NCBI GenBank assembly: GCA_950295325.1
Contig: OX485806.1
Location: 31,992,001-32,056,000 of the forward strand
Length of the DNA stretch: 64,000 nucleotides
Reading direction: 5' to 3'
From: Polytrichum commune
Taxonomy: Eukaryota > Streptophyta > Polytrichopsida > Polytrichales > Polytrichaceae
The notes beneath the pieces are model-generated. The model did no database searches and was not told the DNA's origin. It saw nothing but the letters and a program-made list of their open reading frames with translations. The position numbers and the translations under genes are program-made. Position 1 is the first letter of the stretch; the number at the start of each line of letters is the position of its first letter. This document shows positions 58,101-64,000 of the stretch, in pieces.

Positions 58101-58544
58101 CACCGGCCCCAAGACATCACAATCCTGGATTGGTTAATAGTATGTTACATGCCCTCCCAACATGTCAACATGCCTGGCCCGATTGAGACCCGACATCCTA
58201 TGTATCATAAAGGCCCCCATTGATAGCCACACACCCATCCCCCCCCCCCCCCCCTCAAAAAAAAATCCCCATCAAACACCATACAATTCATAAACCCCAC
58301 TCAACATGCCTCATGAACCTAAACACCATAAATACTCGTACCAAAAATTAAAAAGGCACTCCCCTCCTTTGCAAATATTACTTAATGAAGCCCACCTCCT
58401 GGAAGGAAGGAAGTATGCCTACCCTGACGCCTGGTAAAAAGGGATCAAGGTAAGGAAGAAGAGGCTCCCATTCACATCGGTGCCAAATAAAAGCACAAAT
58501 GATATTTTCATTTTTATTTATTTATTAATGGAGGTGTGGTGTAG

Positions 58545-58860
58545 GGTTAGGTTTAGCTAGGGTGGTACCATCATTTGCTTGTCGATCTGCTATTTCATTT
58601 CTTATGATGTTGGTGCAAGCTCTAACTTTCTGTATTGTTATCTTTTGGATAGTCCATATGATTTGGTTAACCATGGCTGAGATGAGTACTTTGTTGGTAT
58701 GGTTATGTTGGGGATGTCTTAAGTGGTTATTTATTAAGTAAATACTATTAAGGCTATCTGTGAGAATGAAAATGTCGTGTGTAGTATTTTGTGTTAGTTT
58801 TGGCTACAAGTATGGCGTCTACTAGTTGCCAATATGATATTATTTGTCAAAGTAAGTAAT
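58545..58860 (-). pseudogene. LINE RNase H remnant, minus strand
   Basis: The minus strand, across frames, reads LATxxDAILVAKT, then FILTDSLNSIYLINNHLRHP, LISAMVNQIIW and KVRACTNIIRNEIADRQAND. This is the same RNase H family as the plus-strand remnant at 57 kb, but here the Asp of TDSLN is kept. Frameshifts and the loss of the usual His after RA mark it as dead. Confidence 0.65.
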
Positions 58861-59226
58861 TTCTTAAAAATGAAATTTTACTTGGATTATGACATTTAGT
58901 GTAGCACATTGGGATACTTGAGATCATGGTTTTGTGTTTTAGTATGCAAGGGGAAAACATTACTGATCATACCTATGGCAAGTGTCAAGTATTTACAAAT
59001 TAAAGAGGAAGACATTCTTGAGCACACTAATGTCAAGTGTCAATTGTGTACACTTTAGTCAACTTGTACACCATTGTATGACACATGCATACACCTCATA
59101 ACAGATTATTTGAACACACTCAGGCCAAGATATTAATAATCACACTTGGAATGCCAAGTGTCACGAGGTGACGCTCATGGTGAAGTTGTTGATCATTAGA
59201 GTAACCTAGCATACGCCTCAATATAA
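58861..59226. other. Intergenic stretch, no gene recognised
   Basis: It holds short repeats of CAAGTGTC(A/T)A..ACA(C/T)T and no coding frame. Confidence 0.4.
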
Positions 59227-59422
59227 GGGCCACGTCACACACAAGGCTGAAGGCCCATGACCACGGCAAATGAAGAGCTCTCATTGGTCGAAAATGCGGG
59301 GACCGTCCAAGTTGACTTCACACTAGGAGGTGGAGGCCTAAAGGACCAAAGAAAAGTTCGTGGATGAAAAGTCTACATGGAGTCCTATATGGCAGGCAGT
59401 GGATAAGGGTGTATGGTTTGCC

Positions 59423-59471
59423 GGAATTTGCGTCAGGCCCACCTCCAAGAGGTAGGCCTGACGCAAATTCC
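59423..59471. repeat. 49-base near-perfect palindrome
   Basis: GGAATTTGCGTCAGGCC and its inverse GGCCTGACGCAAATTCC flank ACCTC-CAA-GAGGT. It sits in the left subterminal region of the decayed Harbinger element. The other family copies have only the central ACCTCCAAGAGGT part. Confidence 0.85.
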
Positions 59472-59799
59472 GACAGACCATGGCAGTGAAGCAGTTGTAA
59501 ATGGTTGTCATGATTATTTTATTTATTTTTCTTCCAATAGTAACTTTTCCAAGACATAGTTGTTAAAATGAGGCATATGGTTGTTTCTCCCACATACCCA
59601 GAAGTCGAAGTAGTTAGAGTTTGTTGTAAATGCGATTGAAGTAGACAAATTTTTTTGACAAATTTTTTTTCTTCTATGATAAGATTTTCGCAAGATGTGA
59701 GTGGATCCGAAACCCAACAATGGAGCCAAAATTCTCCTTTGGATGTCGTGGAGTCAACCACAATTTGGATTGCACAGACCCTCATTAGGAAGTAGAAAT

Positions 59800-60960
59800 T
59801 TCAACAATTTTCAATTGTTTGCTGATGAAGATGTAGAGTTAATTGGTACATAAATACCGCAAAATATAAAGAGCAGTAGAGATGTGAGCATTAGAGGAGA
59901 AGCAGAAGATATTTCTAGGAAAGATGGTGATATTGACAAGAAGAAGAGAGGTAGGGCAGTAGCTACAAAATCAAAAGAAACACAAAAAAATAAAAAAATA
60001 AAAAAATAAAAATGAAGTGGATTTGGGAGATTCGGAAGGTGAAGGAGAGGCTCCAATTAAATGGCGAGACTATGAGATTTAAATTCTCATAGCCATTCGC
60101 AGTGAGATGGAAGAGGAATTCGCCAAATCTGCAAGAAAACAAGGTATGTATTTGTATATTAGATTGATTGTTATTAATTTCAAAAGCATAAATGAAATGA
60201 AAGTATAAAAATTCAGATACAGATTGGGCCAATTGGGCCTTTTTGAAGGCCTTCGCCTGTGCCGCCTACCCCGGGCCTCTCTTTCCCCCATTGAGGATTT
60301 AGCCGAATCGGGGCACTGGACTTCGAACTTGAGACCTCTTCGCTATGGGTGAGGAACCTTAGTAGGTGGTATGGACTTACTTGTCCCTCTCTTCTAGTTG
60401 GTAGAGTTATTAGCATATTGTATTTATTTCTATTACATTGTATTCTACTGTATTCCATTATACTGACTTCTATTGTTGTTGTAATTTGGAATATGAATGA
60501 ATATTTAGATTAAACTACATGCTCGTATGGTATCCACTCTGCGTAATTTTGGATGAACATAGTTAGCATGTAAGAAGAAATACAAGGTCTTGCTTATAGA
60601 ATACAAAAATGATAAATATGCAAATGAAATTTCAAGACATGATAGACAAGAGTGTCAGTACTATGAGGAGATGGACATGTAGAATGGACAGCGTGCAAGT
60701 ATGGTTAATCAGATGTCAACAAATGCTCAAGAGGATGGTGACCATCACTGTATGCACACCACACAACAAAATTCACCTGCAAGCGCTACAAATGACAAAA
60801 AGAAAAAAATTAAGACAAAATGGAAGGATTTCCAAAACAGATAGTTAATAATTCTTCAAATTTGATTGCATCTTTTCAGGCAATAACAGATTTACTAAAA
60901 ATAATGGATGCTCATATGACAGCCTTAATACAGAATTTATAGTTAGAGGCTCATATCAGA
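59800..60960 (+). pseudogene. Harbinger ORF1 (Myb/SANT-like) pseudogene
   Basis: Plus-strand fragments read KWRDYEI-ILIAIRSEMEEEFAKSARKQ (60050-60145), a Myb/SANT-like block, then after about 400 bases CKKKYKVLLIEYKNDKYANE and ECQYYEEMDMWNGQRAS (60570-60710). A GTATGT donor follows SARKQ, so the gap may be an intron. Stops and frameshifts interrupt the frame (for example before ILIAIRSEM). The gap holds a SINE-like insertion. ORF1 of this superfamily partners the transposase; this copy cannot. Confidence 0.7.
60205..60400 (-). mobile_element. SINE-like insertion within the decayed Harbinger element
   Basis: The minus strand reads GGTTCCTCACCCATAGCGAA, GAGGTCTCAAGTTCGAAGTC, CCAATGGGGGAAAGAGAGGCC-like and GGGGTAGGCGGCACAGG. 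The AAGTTCGAAGTCC block resembles a pol III B box. The start and end are not sharp, and it is a different family from the copy at 40478. Confidence 0.45.
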
Positions 60961-62130
60961 ATTTATATCCATATCTTGAAATTCCAGGTTTGAATTTTTT
61001 TGAAGTTTGATTCGCCATAAAGATTTAACTATTATTATATATATATTTGTGGCTTCTATCAATAAATCTTCATCTTTTTTATTTTCTTTTATCAAGAAAA
61101 TTTCAGTATCTTTATCAACTAGTTCTGCTAATCTTGTATTATTTTCTGTGATACTAATATTTCTGATCTCACCTATAGATGTTAATTCAGCCCTCATTTC
61201 TTGTCATTTTCTCAATGATCTATTCTCTATACGTCTACTCAATTTTCTTTCAGCTTATTCTATCCATTCTATATCAAATTTTTTTTTTTCAATAGTACAC
61301 ATAATGTATAGTACAATACATATAGCTACTATATCAGTTATATGCCATAATGGTATATTGGATCTTCTCATAATAATTCTCCATCTTCCTTTCAAGATTC
61401 TGAAAGCACGTTCTACACACATGCGGGTGAAATTTTGAATAAAATTCCAATTTGTTTTTTAACATTCTAATTTTTCTGCACACCCTTTAAATGGACTGTA
61501 AATCCATGGTCGCATTGGATATGCGCAATCTTCAATCAGCTTGGAAAGTAAGAATTTACCTTTGATGCAATTTCTTTCAACTTTTGTCAATTGAAACAAT
61601 GTCCAATCATACACACTTTCTGCCCATCCAAATTCGTAATCCCAAAACATACATTTCGTATCTACTATAAAGCCGAATGAAATGATTTTCTGCAATAATA
61701 ATCTTCTTCCCCAATTACAGGTCCAAGAATTGGAATGTGAAACCCATCGATTGCTCCTAAAATGTGAGGAATTCCATGAAGAGCCTCAAAATTTGGGCTA
61801 AAATCCTAAATGGACCTAACATCTCTTAAATAACCTTGAATGTATTGTGACATACACGAGTTCTTCGTTTAAACATTTTTTCCGTGAATGAACCCAATAA
61901 CAACCTATCCGTAAACCTTAAATTTCTCTCAAATGCCCATACACTACGATCGCTCATCTTCATACCCTTAAAGCAAATGCTCAAAATTAGGGCATTTTCC
62001 CATTCTCCATTGAGTGCCAATGCTTGCATATCAAACACATGTTGCACAATCTTGTACAAACACCAATATAAAGCTAATGCCACAAGAATCCTTCTTCTTC
62101 TCTCAATGTGAACCATCATGCTCTCTTTCC
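60943..62130 (-). pseudogene. Harbinger transposase pseudogene (second lineage)
   Basis: Minus-strand blocks in order are MMVHIERRRRILVALALYWC (62119 downward), GKWMKMSDRSVWAF-like, LLLGSFTEKMFKRRTRVC, then across a frameshift GIPHILGAIDG (the first Asp, near 61760), GPVIGEEDYYCRKSFHSAL, VDTKCMFWDYEFGWAESVYD, then LIEDCAYPMRPWIYSPFKG (the second Asp) and CVERAFRILKGRWRIIMRRS (the Glu). About 70 residues between the N-terminal and first-Asp blocks are missing, and several stops and frameshifts occur. The order and motifs are those of a HARBI1/ALP1-type DDE transposase, a different lineage from the intact one at 18544. Confidence 0.82.
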
Positions 62131-62394
62131 TTCCTCACCGATGTAAAACTCGAAAAAAAGAGTGAGAAAAAAAATAATGAAGATATGTAACTGAGGTAGG
62201 GCTGCCCCACTTTTCTCACTAATAAAATATGCAACGGTCCCTCAGCATGGTCCATTCTCACTTCACACTATGTTTGAGGACCCGACCCCACACAAAGTGG
62301 GTAGTCCTTCACCCTTGGTATGGCCTTTGGATGATAGTCAAGGGTCCTCATGATTCCATGGTCATGGCCCTTGGTTTGTGTGTGAAGTGGCCCT

Positions 62395-63472
62395 GAGGTA
62401 AGTGACACTATTATGCATGTAACAATGCATAGTAGGAAGATGTGGAAAACTTTGTGAAATCCAACTTTCTTGGTTTTTATCAAAATTAAAATGTGTTACG
62501 AATAGGTGAGTAACAATTTAGAGTTTCATGGAATGGAGTGGGAGGTTACATAAGGGCCAAAGGGGTTTGAATGAAAAACCACATGACCAATGTAGACCTG
62601 ATATTGCCATCAGCTGAGTCCTACCTAAGTTTGTGTATTCCTTCTGCCAATGAGAGTATCAAAGGAATAAAGCTATAATTTCCACTGAAATGGAATGATA
62701 TGAACATCAGCTTTTGTACCTTCTACATCAGCTGGTCAGTCGATTAATTAATCTTTCCTTGTGCCCTTGTGCCCTCGTGCCCACGCCATGATGATGGTTT
62801 TAGTAAGCCTGTAGATTGCAGCTTCTCCACCTTGCTGAACAGGAAAGAGCAGAATCTTTCATCTGTTGTCAGGTGCAACATATTCAGAAGAGCTAGGTAT
62901 ACGCCTTTATTATAGTCATCTTTGTCCGAAGAGTACAAACTTCAAAGGCGTGCTTTTCCAGGGCACAAAAGAAAGCAGAATCTTTCCGGCTCAAAAATCA
63001 CTATTTGAGCAATACGGCGTGAAGTTGATGTGCTATTCACCTTGCATTATTGCACCAGGACATCCACCACATCAAAAGACGGTTTGACATTATTTTAAGG
63101 GAGAGGGAAGACCAACGACTCAACAACCAAAGAGGAAATTGACTCGAGATCCAATGTAGACATAAATAGTTGAGAGGAAACATAAAAAAATAAAAACAAT
63201 GAAGGCAGGCCTCTAGATTGGAGACTTAAGAGACTACATAAGGAGTTTGCCTTCCACGTATAACAAAGCAAAGGAGTGTTGATAATTCAGGAGGGCAGGA
63301 GAGTGGAAAGAATGCGCTTACGAGAAGAAAGGCAGCTTGTTGCAGTGATGACATGGAAAACTGAAGAGATGTGAGATAAATAAAAAACAAACAACGACCC
63401 AATTGGATACCTATATAATTCCCATGAATATGTTACAAAGGCTCTCCCAATTCTTTTAGAATGAAGAGGCAT
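62395..63472 (-). other. 3' flank of the ABC transporter gene
   Basis: No gene is recognised. The minus-strand frame at 62744-62938 has no known domain. The part next to 63473 is probably 3' UTR. Confidence 0.4.
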
Positions 63473-63971
63473 CTAGCTTGCAGTCGGTTGCAATAAGGTG
63501 CTGTACTCCCTGGTATACAAGGAAGCATATTGCCCACCTTTTGAAAGTAAAGATGAGTGTGTTCCTTCTTCCACCAATTTGCCTCCATCTAACAATAAGA
63601 TTCGATCAGCACGTTGTACTGTTTCTAGTCGATGAGCAATTACAAAGACCTGCAAGATACAATACAGTTGGCTTCAGTGGCCAGTGATTGGAATTGTGTC
63701 TCCTGAACGCATTTAGCTTCCAAAAGCAAGAATTGAGCCCACAAGAAGGTTTTGAAGACCGGTGCTTAGCTTGATGAAATGATTGAGGTCACTGTAAAAT
63801 CCATGAAGAATGTTTAAAGAACGTGAAGAAAAGCAACTTACAGTATGACCAACCATTAATGCCTCTAAAGCCTCCCGCACAAGCTCCTCTGACTTGTTGT
63901 CTAGGGCAGATGTGGCCTCATCCAATATGAGAATTGAAGCGTCTTGATAAATTGCTCTTGCAATAGCCAAC
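63473..63971 (-). CDS. ABC transporter, B family: last two exons (partial)
   Basis: Exon 63842-63971 (130 bases) follows an acceptor TTCATTCTTAG and encodes [20 protein letters not shown] then [23 protein letters not shown]. The last exon, 63473-63649, encodes [20 protein letters not shown] then [20 protein letters not shown] and ends [18 protein letters not shown] with TAG. The join is in phase, GT to AG. Visible motifs are Walker B (ILILDE), D-loop (SALD) and H-loop (IAHR), the C-terminal half of a nucleotide-binding domain. The signature motif and Walker A lie outside the window. The end resembles ABCB half-transporters (MsbA/ATH type). Substrate and location cannot be told from this part. 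Confidence 0.9.
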
Positions 63972-64000
63972 CTAAGAATGAACCACATAATTGGGACATG

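Larger units (their letters stand above)
59227..62394. mobile_element. Decayed full-length Harbinger element (3168 bp), parent type of the GGGCCACTTCACACA MITEs
   Basis: The left end GGGCCACGTCACACACAAGG and the reverse of the right end GGGCCACTTCACACACAAAC match the MITE termini. TAA precedes (59224-59226) and TGA follows (62395-62397), one mismatch. Subterminal sequence also matches the MITEs: AAAGTCTACATGGAGTCCTA, CACCTCCAAGAGGTAGGCCT and AGACCATGGCA on the left; CATGACCATGGAATC, CATCCAAAGGCCAT and CATAGTGTGAAGTGA (reverse strand) on the right. Between them lie a decayed Myb-like ORF1 (plus) and a decayed transposase (minus), tail to tail as in the intact element at 16990-20111. Confidence 0.85.

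Overview
This window looks like nuclear DNA of a land plant. Genes are sparse and carry introns with normal GT/AG borders, and most of the sequence is transposable-element or repeat material. The evidence is: plant-type PIF/Harbinger elements with 3-bp TTA/TAA target duplications, Stowaway MITEs with CTCCCTCCGT termini, tRNA-derived SINE-like copies, LINE RNase H remnants, and plant-type host genes. I cannot name the species, and no organelle-derived segment was recognised.

Layout. At 334-2484 (minus) lies a complete six-exon gene for an AIF/FSP1-like FAD/NAD(P)H oxidoreductase of 354 residues. It has a probable 5'-leader intron and a degenerate tandem array upstream (about 3200-4600). From 4.7 to 16 kb are MITE copies with GGGCCACTTCACACA termini, an ACCGGTT-rich dispersed repeat, nested palindromes (10144-10461) and an unusual string of perfect hairpins (12330-13260). 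At 15844-20628 three Harbinger-type elements sit almost end to end. The middle one (16990-20111) is complete: 26-bp terminal inverted repeats, TTA target duplication, an intact Myb/SANT ORF1 and an intact DDE transposase with overlapping stop codons. From 20.6 to 30 kb are two further Harbinger-type MITEs with GGGSCGGTTTACACTA termini and otherwise unassigned sequence.

A 331-residue plant protein of unknown function lies at 30127-31122 (minus). A 5'-leader intron appears to precede it, and that intron holds another tandem array. Two paralogous small basic proteins of unknown function lie at 47046-47459 and 53501-53923 (plus), each with tandem or repeated sequence directly 5'. From 33 to 56 kb a dispersed repeat family (called R1 here) recurs many times; one part of it forms a 183-bp tandem array at 55.0-55.8 kb. 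Two LINE RNase H remnants face opposite ways at 57-58.9 kb. A decayed, full-length 3.17-kb Harbinger element at 59227-62394 has the same ends as the GGGCCACTTCACACA MITEs and is probably their parent type. The last two exons of an ABCB-type ABC transporter close the window (63473-63971, minus).

Most notable: (1) a probable parent element plus four or more derived MITEs in one 64-kb stretch; (2) an intact, possibly still mobile Harbinger element inside a cluster of three; (3) tandem arrays in the 5' leader of all four genes whose 5' side is visible; (4) a run of eleven non-overlapping perfect hairpins in about 930 bp. All functional calls are by motif recognition from sequence alone; no database search was run.
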